This document shows positions 18,976 through 27,494 of a DNA stretch of 64,000 nt, piece after piece. Made by a program: the position numbers and the translations under genes. The stretch is taken from contig DATKZM010000105.1 in the NCBI GenBank assembly GCA_035527975.1, positions 42,864-106,863 on the forward strand. Reading direction: 5' to 3'. Below the pieces are notes generated by a model. The model saw only the letters and a list, made by a program, of their open reading frames with translations, was not told where the DNA came from and searched no databases. Origin of the DNA: DATKZM01 sp035527975. Lineage in GTDB: Bacteria; Pseudomonadota; Alphaproteobacteria; JAPULJ01. Every line of letters begins with the position of its first letter. The stretch's first letter is position 1.

Positions 18976-20100
18976 TCACGATAAGGCGCGCGCGGGCGCG
19001 GCCGCGATGCCCCAATCGGCGAGGATCTCCTCGGCGTGCTCGCCGGGTTCGGGCGGCGGCCCCGGCGTCGCGGCGGCGGTGCGGCTGAAGCGCGGCGCCG
19101 GGGCCGGCTGGGGGATGCCCGCGATGGTGACGAAGGCGCCGCGCGCCTTGTTGTGCGGGTGATCGGGAGCTTCCGACATATCGAGCACCGGCGCGAAGCA
19201 GACGTCGCTGCCTTCCATGATGGCGCACCATTCCTCGCGGGTTTTCGATTTGAAGATCACGGCGAGCTTTGCCTTCTGTTCCGGCCAGCGCGCCCTGTCG
19301 GCCTGGCTGAAGGCGTCGAGGTCGGTAATGCCGGTCTTCTCCATCAACAGCGCGTAGAACTGCGGTTCGATCGAGCCGATGGCGACATATTTCCCGTCGG
19401 CGCATTCGTAGCAGCCATAGAAGGGCGCGGCGCCGTCGAGCATGTTGTCGCCGCGTTTCCCGGTCCACAGGCCGGTGGCGCGCATGCCGTAGATCAGCGC
19501 CATCAGCGCGCCCGCCCCCTCGGTCATGGCCGCGTCGACGACCTGGCCCTTGCCCGACGATTTGGCCTCGAGGATGGCGCAGACGATGCCGAAGGCGAGC
19601 AGCATGCCGCCGCCGCCGAAATCGCCGACCAGGTTGAGCGGCACCGGCGGCGGCCGGTCGGCGTCGCCCATGGCATGCAGCGCGCCGCTCAGCGCGATGT
19701 AGTTGAGATCGTGGCCGGCGGCGTTGGCGAGCGGGCCGTCCTGGCCCCAGCCGGTCATGCGGCCATAGACGAGCTTGGGGTTGCGCGCCTGGCAGGTATC
19801 GGGCCCAAGGCCGAGCCGCTCCATGACGCCCGGACGCAGCCCTTCGATGAGGGCATCGGCGCGCGCGGCGAGGGCAAGCGCGGTCTCCACGTCGCCCGGA
19901 TTTTTGAGATCGAGCGCGATTGAACGCCGGCCACGGTTCATCACGTCGGTGCGCGGGTCGCGCAGGCCCGGCGTGCCGCCGCCGCCGGGGCGGTCGATGC
20001 GCACGACATCGGCGCCCATATCGGTCAGCATCATGCCGCAGAACGGCCCGGGCCCGATGCCCGCGAATTCGACGATGCGGATCCCCTGAAGCGGTCCCAT
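18976..20100 (-). CDS. CaiB/BaiF family alpha-methylacyl-CoA racemase (AMACR-like)
   Basis: A 374-residue class III CoA-transferase-fold protein. The AMACR active-site pair is visible: GHDLNYIALSGALHAMG (His about residue 130) and NLVGDFGGGGMLLAFG (Asp about 160). The start is GIRIVEFAGIGPGPFCGMML, then DVVRIDRPGG. AMACR enzymes epimerise 2-methyl-branched acyl-CoAs from R to S so that acyl-CoA dehydrogenase can act, as in breakdown of isoprenoid and sterol side chains. Start set at ATG 20100; the upstream extension reads into a repeat. It lies between the dehydrogenase and hydratase genes, and the intergenic repeat at 20232-20368 separates it from the hydratase. Confidence 0.87.
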   Translation of the reverse strand: MGPLQGIRIVEFAGIGPGPFCGMMLTDMGADVVRIDRPGGGGTPGLRDPRTDVMNRGRRSIALDLKNPGDVETALALAARADALIEGLRPGVMERLGLGPDTCQARNPKLVYGRMTGWGQDGPLANAAGHDLNYIALSGALHAMGDADRPPPVPLNLVGDFGGGGMLLAFGIVCAILEAKSSGKGQVVDAAMTEGAGALMALIYGMRATGLWTGKRGDNMLDGAAPFYGCYECADGKYVAIGSIEPQFYALLMEKTGITDLDAFSQADRARWPEQKAKLAVIFKSKTREEWCAIMEGSDVCFAPVLDMSEAPDHPHNKARGAFVTIAGIPQPAPAPRFSRTAAATPGPPPEPGEHAEEILADWGIAAAPARALS

Positions 20101-20231
20101 GGCGCTTACCCTCCCCGGATGAATGGCTAGTGTTTGAGCGTAGTGTGGCGGAAACGCGGCATTGCATCCACTATTCCGGCATCGGCCTTCGCCGAACTTT
20201 CTAGAGTTGAATGGCGCCGAAGGCGCGCAGC

Positions 20232-20368
20232 ATTGCCGCCCATGCGTCCTTTGAGACGCTCGCTGGCGCTCGCTCCTCAGGATGAGCAAGGATTCTTGGT
20301 GGCATTAAGATAATTGCTCATCCTGAGGTGCCCGCTTCAGCGGGTCTCGAAGGACGCAGCCCGGCAAT
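20232..20368. repeat. inverted pair of CTCATCCTGAGG...TCTCGAAGGACG repeats
   Basis: Two arms of about 56 bp in opposite orientation (20232-20289 and 20313-20368) with a 23-bp spacer. Each arm runs from GCTCATCCTGAGG through a small hairpin (GCCCGCTTCAGCGGG in the right arm, GAGCGCCAGCGAGCG-like in the left) to TCTCGAAGGACG and ends in GGCAAT. The arrangement recalls paired REP (BIME-like) elements. It fills most of the 275-base gap between the racemase and MaoC genes and could fold into a long stem in RNA. Confidence 0.78.
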
Positions 20369-20375
20369 CCCAGCC

Positions 20376-21239
20376 CTACCGCACGACCTCGGCGCGGCCG
20401 TTGTTGAGCACCACGGCGCCGCGCTCCAGCGCGGTAGCGCGGAACGACACCACTCCGCCGTCGCGCCACATCTCGGTGCGGATGGTCTCGCCGGGGTAGA
20501 CCGGGGCGGAAAAGCGAAGGTCCATGGCCTTCAGCTTTGCCGGGTCGTAGCCGCATTGCGTCTTCAGGATCGCGTGGCCCGCCACGCCGTAGGTGCACAG
20601 CCCGTGCAGGATCGGCCGCTCGAAGCCGGCGGCGCGTGCCACGGCGGGGCTGGCATGCAACGGGTTGAAGTCGCCCGAAAGCCGGTAGATCAGCGCCGCC
20701 TGGGGCAGCGTCGGCAGATCGCAGATGTCGTCCGGTTCGCGGTCGGGCAGCTTGTGCGGCGTGGGAGCCGGGCCGGACGCGCCGCCGAAACCGCCATCGC
20801 CGCGCGCGAAGGCGGTCGCGGTCACGGTGGCGAGGTCCTGGCCGGTCGCCTTGTCCATGATAGTGCGGCTGGAATAGATCAGCGCTCCCTTGTCGGCGCC
20901 CTTGTCGAGGACGTTCGTGACCTTCGTGGTGGCGACCACGGTGGCGGCCGAGGGCAGCGGCGCATGCAGCGTCAGCCCCTGCTCGCCGTGCAGGAGCTTT
21001 ACCCAGTCGACCCCGGTCTTCGGATCGCGGATCCAGAAGCCGGGATAGGCCAGGACGACCGCCATGGTGGGCAGCGCCACCAATGCCGGCTCCTCGAAGA
21101 CGAAGGGAAGCTGCGCCTCGTCCAGCGGATCGGCGCCGAGGCCGACGCCAAGCGCATAGAGGATCGTGTCGCGGAAATCGTACGCGTGTTCGATCGGCTC
21201 GAAGGGCCAGTTCAGCAGCGTGTCGGGATCGATCGCCAT
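20376..21239 (-). CDS. MaoC-family (R)-specific enoyl-CoA hydratase
   Basis: A 287-residue double hot-dog protein like hydratase 2 of peroxisomal MFE-2. The C-terminal half carries the hydratase-2 motif YRLSGDFNPLHASP followed by GFERPILHGLCTYG, with the catalytic Asp/His pair. The N-terminal half is the degenerate hot-dog with LPTMAVVLAYPGFW. It adds water to trans-2-enoyl-CoA giving the (R)-3-hydroxy product, the substrate of MFE-2-type dehydrogenases. The next gene upstream, ending only 10 bases away, is exactly that type. Start at ATG 21239. Confidence 0.9.
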   Translation of the reverse strand: MAIDPDTLLNWPFEPIEHAYDFRDTILYALGVGLGADPLDEAQLPFVFEEPALVALPTMAVVLAYPGFWIRDPKTGVDWVKLLHGEQGLTLHAPLPSAATVVATTKVTNVLDKGADKGALIYSSRTIMDKATGQDLATVTATAFARGDGGFGGASGPAPTPHKLPDREPDDICDLPTLPQAALIYRLSGDFNPLHASPAVARAAGFERPILHGLCTYGVAGHAILKTQCGYDPAKLKAMDLRFSAPVYPGETIRTEMWRDGGVVSFRATALERGAVVLNNGRAEVVR

Positions 21240-21249
21240 GTGCGCTTCC

Positions 21250-22170
21250 TCAGATGGGGTCCCAGGTGAAGACGTCGGCAGTGCGGTCGAGCGCGTAGAA
21301 ATCGGCGGCCAGCGCCGGCAGCGCATGATCGAGCACACTTTGCGGCGACCAGCCCTCGCTGCGGTGAACCGAGCGCAGCGGCCGCGACTGGCCCATCAGG
21401 AAGATCTCGTTGTTGCGCACCGCGAAGATCTGGCCGGTTACATCTTTTGCCGCATCGCTGACCAAGGCCACCGCAAGCGGCGCGATCTTGGCCGGCGTCA
21501 TTTGCTTGATCTTCTCTACACGAGCCTTCTCTTCTTCGGTTTCCGTTGGGATGGTGCCGATGAGCCGGCTCCAGGCGAAGGGCGAGATCGCGTTCGAGCG
21601 CACGTTGAAACGGGCCATGTCGAGCGCGATCGACTTCGACAGCCCGGCGATACCGAGCTTGGCGGCTGCATAATTTGCCTGGCCGAAATTGCCGATCAGC
21701 CCCGAGGTCGAGGTCATGTGAACCAGCGCGCCGCCCTGCTGGCCGCGGAAGACGGTCGCCGCCGCGCGGCTCACATTGAAGCTGCCCTTCAAATGCACCG
21801 CGATGACGGCATCCCAGTCCTCCTCGGTCATCTTGTGGAAGATGACATCGCGCAGGATGCCGGCATTGTTGACGACGATGTCGAGCCCGCCGAGCTCGTC
21901 ATAAGCCTGGTCGACCATGTCGTGGGCGGCCTGGAAGCTGGCGACGCTGTCGTAATTTGCGGCCGCGGCGCCGCCGGCGGCCGTGATCTCGTCGACCACC
22001 TCCTGCGCCGGTGCCGCATCGCCGCCCTCGCCGGTGGCCGAACCGCCGAGGTCGTTGACCAGCACCTTGGCACCATGCGCCGCCATCAACAGCGCGATAT
22101 CGCGCCCGACGCCGCGCCCCGCGCCGGTGACCAGCGCAACCTTATCTTCGAGAAGTTTCCGATCCGCCAT
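21250..22170 (-). CDS. SDR-family (R)-3-hydroxyacyl-CoA dehydrogenase, MFE-2 type
   Basis: A 306-residue short-chain dehydrogenase. The NAD site VTGAGRGVGRDIAL, NNAGILRD, and the catalytic TSTSG with YAAAK are present. The insert VNDLGGSATGEGGDAAPAQ after the Rossmann start is characteristic of the dehydrogenase domain of peroxisomal multifunctional enzyme type 2 (17beta-HSD4). It oxidises (R)-3-hydroxyacyl-CoA to the ketoacyl-CoA. A tail after residue 250 (SEGWSPQSVLDHALPAL) is also usual for this group. Start at ATG 22170, with GGGAG just upstream. A thiolase to finish the cycle is not in the window. Confidence 0.9.
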   Translation of the reverse strand: MADRKLLEDKVALVTGAGRGVGRDIALLMAAHGAKVLVNDLGGSATGEGGDAAPAQEVVDEITAAGGAAAANYDSVASFQAAHDMVDQAYDELGGLDIVVNNAGILRDVIFHKMTEEDWDAVIAVHLKGSFNVSRAAATVFRGQQGGALVHMTSTSGLIGNFGQANYAAAKLGIAGLSKSIALDMARFNVRSNAISPFAWSRLIGTIPTETEEEKARVEKIKQMTPAKIAPLAVALVSDAAKDVTGQIFAVRNNEIFLMGQSRPLRSVHRSEGWSPQSVLDHALPALAADFYALDRTADVFTWDPI

Positions 22171-22205
22171 TTGAAGCTCCCGCACCCGTGTTCACCGCCG
22201 CCGGT

Positions 22206-22598
22206 CTAAAGCAACTCGCCCTCGGGCGGCAGATCGTCGCTGGATTTATGCGGTGCGGCCAGGGGCGCAGGTGCGGGGGCCGGTGCTATCCCAGGCGCAG
22301 AACCGGGCGGCCCGGCGAACTGGCGAAAATCCTTGGCCACTTCGGCGACGAATTTGGCGAACTCCATGAACTCGTCGATCGGCATGGCGAGCCGGCAGAC
22401 CAGTTCGCGGCGCATGAGCTGGGGCGTCGATTCGGGCGAAGTCGTGAACATGTTGAGCTTGACCGTGCTGCCGGTGGCGGTGATGCCGTGGACGCCTTCG
22501 ACGTAGATCTCCGGGCCGCCGACCTCGTCGCCCCAGAGTTCGACCATGACGCCGCCCGCTTCGGCGATGCGTCCCTCGAATATCTTTCGACCAGCCAT
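22206..22598 (-). CDS. conserved small protein of unknown function (DUF-type)
   Basis: A 130-residue protein I do not recognise by function. The first 90 residues look like a compact conserved domain: GGVMVELWGDEVGGPEIYVE, VKLNMFTTSPESTPQLMR, ELVCRLAMPIDEFMEFAKF. The last 40 are Pro/Ala-rich and probably disordered. A strong GGGGGGA ribosome site precedes ATG 22598. It is 36 bases upstream of the SDR gene on the same strand, so it should be made together with the beta-oxidation enzymes. No signal peptide or membrane segment is visible. Confidence 0.7.
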   Translation of the reverse strand: MAGRKIFEGRIAEAGGVMVELWGDEVGGPEIYVEGVHGITATGSTVKLNMFTTSPESTPQLMRRELVCRLAMPIDEFMEFAKFVAEVAKDFRQFAGPPGSAPGIAPAPAPAPLAAPHKSSDDLPPEGELL

Positions 22599-22745
22599 TG
22601 GTGTTTCCCCCCATGTCCGCGTGTCGCCGCCCGGCCGCCCCGCGCGACCTGCCGCGCATGATCGCCGCCCGGCCTGTGCCGTCAAGCTTAGTCGTGCTGG
22701 CAGGCCCGATTGAAGCGGCTCGCGGCCCACATGTGTGACGCGGCG

Positions 22746-23492
22746 CTAGCGTTCGCGTTTGACCAGCAGCTTTTTCGGCCGGCGCGAGCGCGCCGTCGGG
22801 AACAGCGAGAACGCCTGCGAGACGTACGAGACCACCGATTTGACCCCGCGCCGGTACTCCTCGAGCTCGGGCGTCGACGCCGCCTCGATGAGCCGCAGGC
22901 CGCGCGAGGGGTCCATCGTCTCGAAGGTGACATAGAACCAGGGCTCGCCGCGCTTGAGGACGAGGTCCTTCGACTGGTCGACCCATTCCATCGCCCAGGC
23001 CAGCTTGCGCGGCCAGACGTCGATCGGAAAACGCCCGCAGACCTGGACGCCCGGGCGCGGCGGATCGGGGTAATGGAACAGCGGCGGGGTCTGGTTGATG
23101 TAGACCAGCTCGTCGGAAAGGAAGAGATAGGGCGACTGGATCTGCACCACCGGCCGGTCCGGGCTGCGCCAGGATTCCGCCGGCATGATCATGACAAGCT
23201 TCTTGGCCGCGGGCGCCTCGAGGCTCGATCCTTCAGGGACTCGCATCAGCGCCGGCGTGCCATCGGTGCCGGTCCGGCAGCGCAGACGCAGATCGAAGGG
23301 CACGAGGACCTCAAAGCACCGCGCTTCGAAGGCGTTGACCGCGGGGCAGTTCTGCACCGCCTTGGGCGACAGCGGGGCGCTGCGCGATCTGGCGACGGGC
23401 AGCGGCGCCTGATAGATGAACTCCGCCTCCTCGGCGTCTATCATCCAGCCGACATCCACGACCCGGCTTTTGCGGAGCGCCTCTCGCGCCAT
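22746..23492 (-). CDS. hypothetical protein, 248 residues
   Basis: Not recognised with confidence. It has no membrane segment or signal peptide. Visible blocks are NCPAVNAFEARCFEVLVPFD, QIQSPYLFLSDELVYINQTP, GRFPIDVWPRKLAWAMEW and KRGEPWFYVTFETMDP, with a basic C-terminus ending RRPKKLLVKRER. The pattern of a cysteine-containing NCPAV turn, then an aromatic-rich PYLF and a GEPWF strand, looks like a conserved soluble fold and not a chance frame. Similar proteins occur, as far as I recall, in marine phages and alphaproteobacteria. Start placed at ATG 23492; the frame extends to 23567. Confidence 0.6.
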   Translation of the reverse strand: MAREALRKSRVVDVGWMIDAEEAEFIYQAPLPVARSRSAPLSPKAVQNCPAVNAFEARCFEVLVPFDLRLRCRTGTDGTPALMRVPEGSSLEAPAAKKLVMIMPAESWRSPDRPVVQIQSPYLFLSDELVYINQTPPLFHYPDPPRPGVQVCGRFPIDVWPRKLAWAMEWVDQSKDLVLKRGEPWFYVTFETMDPSRGLRLIEAASTPELEEYRRGVKSVVSYVSQAFSLFPTARSRRPKKLLVKRER

Positions 23493-23666
23493 CACGGCCC
23501 CTCCCGGCCCGACAGGATCTTGATTTCCCGTGCGTTTTAGTGGGCGCGATCTTGCCTCACGGGCCATGGCAAGACAACCAGCTTGCCTTGCGGCGAATGC
23601 CGCTGGTTGTCTTTGTTTTCTCTAGCCGCACGAGATCCCCATATCCGCCGCTCAGGCTGGGCTCGC

Positions 23667-24788
23667 TCAGGCGTTACCCCAGATCTCATCGGCAGCCTGC
23701 ACGACCAAACGCAACTTGTTGAGCTCATCCTGCAAGGTGACGATGTTGCCGCCGACCTCGCTGGCAAAGCCGCATTGCGGGCTGATTGCCAATGACGCGG
23801 CAGGCTGGAACTTCGCCGCCTCGTCGACGCGCCGCCGCAACGTGTCCATTTCTTCCATCTGGCCAGTCTTGGTGGTGACGAGCCCCAGCACCACGATCTT
23901 GTCGTCGGGCACGAAGCGCAACGGCTCGAACCCGCCCGACCGCTCGTCGTCATATTCCAATAAGTATGTGTCGACGTTCAGCTGCGGAAAGATCGCCTCG
24001 GCGATCGGCTCATACGGGCCCGCGGCGATCCATTTGCTGCGCGAGTTGCCGCGGCACAGATGGATGCCGATCTGCGTCTCCGGTTTTCGTTTCGCGATGC
24101 ACCGGTTGATCACCTCGACATATTTCGGCAGCAAGGCGTCGGGGTCTTCGCCGATCTCCTTGACGTTCCCGCGAAGCCGGTCGTCGAGGAAATAGGTCAG
24201 CACCGGATCGTCGATCTGGATATAGGTGCATCCGGCAGCCTCGAGCGAGGCGATTTCCTGCTGATAGACGGCCGCGATATCCGACCAGAACGCCTCCATG
24301 TCCGGATAGACGGCGGTGTCCACGGCGGCCCGCCCGCCATGAAAGTGGATGCGGCTGGGAGACGGGATCGTGATCTTCGGGGTCTGGGAGGTCGCCGCAC
24401 GCAGGACCTCGAACTCGGGAACCATGATCTCGCCCAGGCGGCCGATCTTGCCCACGGTCCGCACTGTCTTCGGCAGGTATTCCCATTCCTCGCTGCCGCC
24501 GGAGAATGCCGCCCCTTTGTCCGGCTCGGCGATCTCTATGCCGTTGAGCGCGTCGATGAATTCGTACCACCAGACCGAGCGGCGGAACTCGCCGTCGGTG
24601 ATCACCTGAAGCCCGACATCCTCTTGCAGCTTGGCGGCCTCGACGATGCACTCATCCTCGACCGCCCGCAGCTCGTCCCGCGTTATCTCGCCCCGGTCGA
24701 ACTTCGAGCGGGCCCCGTGCAAGCGATCGGGCCGCAGCAGGCTGCCGACATGGTCCGCCCGAAAGATTGGTTTGCCGTTCCTTGCCAT
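23667..24788 (-). CDS. MetE C-terminal-like methyltransferase (cobalamin-independent methionine synthase fold)
   Basis: A 373-residue TIM-barrel protein like YxjG/YxjH. It starts RADHVGSLLRP, then QVITDGEFRRSVWWYEFID, YIQIDDPVLTYFL, and the zinc-binding IGIHLCRGN (His-x-Cys) with the distal cysteine in ISPQCGFAS. Family members move methyl groups to a thiol, as MetE does for homocysteine, but lack the N-terminal folate-binding half of MetE, so methyl donor and acceptor are uncertain. AAGGACGA precedes ATG 24788. It could serve O- or S-demethylation linked to the aromatic genes downstream, or sulfur metabolism. Confidence 0.85.
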   Translation of the reverse strand: MARNGKPIFRADHVGSLLRPDRLHGARSKFDRGEITRDELRAVEDECIVEAAKLQEDVGLQVITDGEFRRSVWWYEFIDALNGIEIAEPDKGAAFSGGSEEWEYLPKTVRTVGKIGRLGEIMVPEFEVLRAATSQTPKITIPSPSRIHFHGGRAAVDTAVYPDMEAFWSDIAAVYQQEIASLEAAGCTYIQIDDPVLTYFLDDRLRGNVKEIGEDPDALLPKYVEVINRCIAKRKPETQIGIHLCRGNSRSKWIAAGPYEPIAEAIFPQLNVDTYLLEYDDERSGGFEPLRFVPDDKIVVLGLVTTKTGQMEEMDTLRRRVDEAAKFQPAASLAISPQCGFASEVGGNIVTLQDELNKLRLVVQAADEIWGNA

Positions 24789-24849
24789 CGTCTCGTCCTT
24801 CTGTTCGGCGACGGCTTTGAAATCCGGTGCTAGATCTATGCAGCGGGAA

Positions 24850-25467
24850 TCAGAGCCGGCGCACGCTGTAGGCGTATTGCAGGCGCATGCCCGTTTCCGG
24901 GAACTTCAGCTCGACCCGGTAGCCCTCGGCCTGTCCGGGCGCCGCGTCCCGGTGGCCGGCGCTGATCATCAGCGCCGAGCGGGGCGGCGGCTTTGTGCCG
25001 CCAGACCAATGGGCGATAATCTCGGAAATGGGCGGCCAGTCGCGCAGCGGCGTCTCGCCGATCAGCGTCTGGTCTTCGCCGCGGGTCCTATAGGTGCGCA
25101 AGACGCTTCCCCGAACCGCATCATGGTCCTCGAGCCGAACCGTCTCGCGAGCGATCGGCTTGGCGCAGGTCAGGTGGCCCAATACGCTGTTGGCGCCGGC
25201 TGCGCCAAGCTCGGGATCCCAGTGGTCGGAGCCGACCGTTATAATCGCACCGCGGCCACCAGCGACCACGACCATCGCCGCCGATCCGCAAGCGGTGTCG
25301 CCGGGCTGCTGGAGCGTGGTCGCGCAGGTCAGCAGATTGATCGGCAGCGGCATAATCTCCTTGGCCGCTGGCGCAAGCACGACGGTGAGGCTGTCGACCG
25401 CCAGATCGGGCGTCAGCACACCGTCGGCGCCGTGGACATGCGGTTGGTAGAGGAAGCTGTCGGACAT
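24850..25467 (-). CDS. DUF2848-like protein
   Basis: A 205-residue soluble protein. The middle block GAIITVGSDHWDPEL followed by CAKPIARETVRLEDHD, and the C-terminal YRVELKFPETGMRLQYAYSV, resemble DUF2848 proteins (a fumarylacetoacetase-like fold). Those usually show GSDHTDRELE, a KP block and a final HRYRV strand. The N-terminus (LYQPHVHGADGVLTPDLAVD) is less typical. The call is from pattern memory and moderate. It is 61 bases upstream of the MetE-like gene on the same strand. If correct, it may be a hydrolase or lyase for an acidic small molecule. Confidence 0.45.
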   Translation of the reverse strand: MSDSFLYQPHVHGADGVLTPDLAVDSLTVVLAPAAKEIMPLPINLLTCATTLQQPGDTACGSAAMVVVAGGRGAIITVGSDHWDPELGAAGANSVLGHLTCAKPIARETVRLEDHDAVRGSVLRTYRTRGEDQTLIGETPLRDWPPISEIIAHWSGGTKPPPRSALMISAGHRDAAPGQAEGYRVELKFPETGMRLQYAYSVRRL

Positions 25468-25499
25468 CAGGTCATGTCAAAAGCGCTGCGGTCATAGGA

Positions 25500-25859
25500 A
25501 TGCTGCGCGATGTGATGTATCGCGGTTTGGATGCCGAGGCTTGCAGTGTTGCGGCGCGCCGTTTGGACGCGCTGCTGGGTGACTTCGAGCAAGCTCTGAC
25601 GAACCGGCGATGGCTGGCCGGATCGGTCTACTCGCTCGCTGATCTTGCCTACACGCCCTACATGACGCGGCTCGAGCCGCTCTCGTTTGCGCAGATGTGG
25701 GCGCAAAGGCCGCGCGTCGCCGATTGGTATGCGCGGCTGAAGGCGCGGCCCAGCTACACCGAAGTGATCGATCGCTACCGCCCGGACACCGTCGAGGTCC
25801 TGCGCAGCGAGGGCGCCCGTTCCTGGCCGCGCGTGCGATCTATGATTGGCGGCCGCTGA
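25500..25859 (+). pseudogene. glutathione S-transferase C-terminal fragment
   Basis: The 119 codons match only the helical C-terminal domain of a GST: LDALLGDFEQALTNRRWLAG, SLADLAYTPYMTRLEPL, and RPRVADWYARLKARPSY. The N-terminal thioredoxin-fold domain (about 80 residues) that binds glutathione is absent, and only 32 bases separate it from the divergent gene upstream. The fragment probably lost its 5' half in the rearrangement that joined regions here. It is unlikely to be active alone. Confidence 0.75.
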
Positions 25860-25977
25860 ATAAGCCCACCCCGCCTATTCGCACAGCCTGCGACCGCGGC
25901 GGACATTCACTCCGCAGATCGCGATTTACCCGGCAGGGCATTCGCCAATATCCAACATTGATCGCGTCTGCCACCCC

Positions 25978-26027
25978 TGGAGCACGATGCACGCGTCACT
26001 AGATTACTGTGATGCGATCGTGCTCCA
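25978..26027. repeat. 50-bp imperfect palindrome, GAGCACGATCGC...GATCTAG family
   Basis: TGGAGCACGAT at 25978-25988 is mirrored by ATCGTGCTCCA at 26017-26027, with a second inner dyad CGCGTCAC / GTGATGCG. The minus-strand half (25999-26025) matches copies at 29799 and 33547. The rest of the 312-base gap 25860-26171 shows no gene; it should contain the promoter of the molybdenum hydroxylase operon. Confidence 0.75.
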
Positions 26028-26171
26028 GCTTCACCATGAACAGACACCCGACAGCGAAATGCAACTAGTGGCGGCGATTAGAGGAGCTATCCGGCTGCGC
26101 GTGCCTTCGCGCGCCATTTGCGCCTCATCCGGCCATTGAATACTATTCGCCATCAGGGGGAGGCGCACCGC

Positions 26172-27005
26172 GTGCAAGGGTCCTACGGTAACATTGCGGC
26201 GTTCAGGCTGCATCGGCCCACGAGTGCCGCCGAGGCGTGTTCGCTGGTCGGCGAATTGGGCGACAGGGTGGCCTTGATGGCCGGCGGTGTCGATCTGCTG
26301 CAAGATCTCAAGGCCGGCCTGCCGATAGAGCATTTGATTTATCTAAAAGCTATCAAGCAGCTTCGACGCATCGAGGCTTGCGACGATAGCGTCCGCCTGG
26401 GCGCATGCGCCACCCACCATGATATCGAGACAGACGCAGTGGTTGCGGAATACCTGCCCTCCGTTGCCGGAATTTGGGGCGATGTCGCCAATGCGCGGGT
26501 GCGCATCGCTGGTACCATCGGCGGCAATATATTGGCCGGCAATGCCCGCTATGACGGTCTTCCCCCGCTGATCGCACTCGATGCGACCGCCATCTTCGAG
26601 ACTGTTGCTGGAACGCGCAGGACCCGCGTGGACGAAGTCTTGGGCGATCGAAATGCCATCTTGTCGGCGATCGAGGTTCCCAAGCGATATGGCCGGTATT
26701 TTGCCTTTGATCGTTCACTCAAGCCCGCCGTCAGCGTGGCGGTTTCCATTGCGGCGGACCGTGGCAAAGTCGAGCATGTCAGGGCCGGCATCGGCTGCGC
26801 CCATGCATCACCGGTCGGCGGGCGGCTTCCGATCGATCCGGGAACCTCGCTCGAAACTCTCGCGAAGAGCAGCGTGGAACTGGCCGCGGCCTTCGCGCAA
26901 TCATTGCCAGAACCGATCGAGGATCTCACGGCGTCATCGGCGTATCGCCGCCGCATGATTGCTTTGCAGCTGGCTCGTCAACTTCGCGCACTTTGCGAGG
27001 CGTGA
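26172..27005 (+). CDS. molybdenum hydroxylase FAD subunit (CoxM-like), set 1
   Basis: A 277-residue FAD-binding subunit of a xanthine-dehydrogenase-family enzyme, passing electrons from iron-sulfur centres to an acceptor. Motifs: LMAGGVDLLQDLKAG and AGTIGGNILAGNARYD, the two FAD pyrophosphate loops. The second loop departs from the common SH-D/ADP form. A GTG start at 26172 is chosen because AGGGGGAGG lies 8 bases upstream; a TTG at 26118 would add a poor leader. It is first of the M-S-L operon and 3 bases from the next gene. Confidence 0.85.
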   Translation: MQGSYGNIAAFRLHRPTSAAEACSLVGELGDRVALMAGGVDLLQDLKAGLPIEHLIYLKAIKQLRRIEACDDSVRLGACATHHDIETDAVVAEYLPSVAGIWGDVANARVRIAGTIGGNILAGNARYDGLPPLIALDATAIFETVAGTRRTRVDEVLGDRNAILSAIEVPKRYGRYFAFDRSLKPAVSVAVSIAADRGKVEHVRAGIGCAHASPVGGRLPIDPGTSLETLAKSSVELAAAFAQSLPEPIEDLTASSAYRRRMIALQLARQLRALCEA

Positions 27006-27008
27006 GCG

Positions 27009-27494
27009 ATGGATCAGGTTGAGATCACTTTCCTGCTCAATGGCGTCACGCAGCGGCGCATGGTGCAGCCAAATCGCGTCTTGATAGATCTGCTGCGCGG
27101 GGAATTCGGTTTGCTGGGCACGAAGCTTGGCTGCGACCAGGCGGTCTGCGGCGCTTGTACGGTGCTGGCCGATGGCGACCCGGTCGCCGCCTGTGCGACC
27201 TTTGCCTTCGAGATCGACGGCCGCGAAGTTCGAACTATCGAGGGATTGTCTGAAGACAAGCTGCACCCCGTTCAACAGGCCTTTGTCGACAATGCGGCCT
27301 TTCAATGCGGCTATTGCACGCCCGGCATGATCCTGCTGGCCGCCGCGTTGCTCGACCGCGAGCCCGATCCGGACGAGGCGACCATTCGCAATTGGCTTAG
27401 CGCAAATATCTGCCGCTGCACCGGGTACAAGATGATCGTCGAAGCGGTGCAACAGGCGGCTGCGGCGGGCCGTGGTCGGGGGCGCGCCAAATGA
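27009..27494 (+). CDS. molybdenum hydroxylase 2Fe-2S subunit (CoxS-like), set 1
   Basis: A 161-residue protein with two [2Fe-2S] clusters. The plant-ferredoxin-type N-domain has GCDQAVCGACTVLADGD plus a later cysteine (PVAACATF). The helical C-domain has QCGYCTPGMILLA and NICRCTGYKMIVEAV. All eight cysteine ligands are present. It relays electrons from the Mo site to FAD. The length is normal. The stop overlaps the large-subunit start by four bases, so the two are translationally coupled. Confidence 0.95.
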   Translation: MDQVEITFLLNGVTQRRMVQPNRVLIDLLRGEFGLLGTKLGCDQAVCGACTVLADGDPVAACATFAFEIDGREVRTIEGLSEDKLHPVQQAFVDNAAFQCGYCTPGMILLAAALLDREPDPDEATIRNWLSANICRCTGYKMIVEAVQQAAAAGRGRGRAK

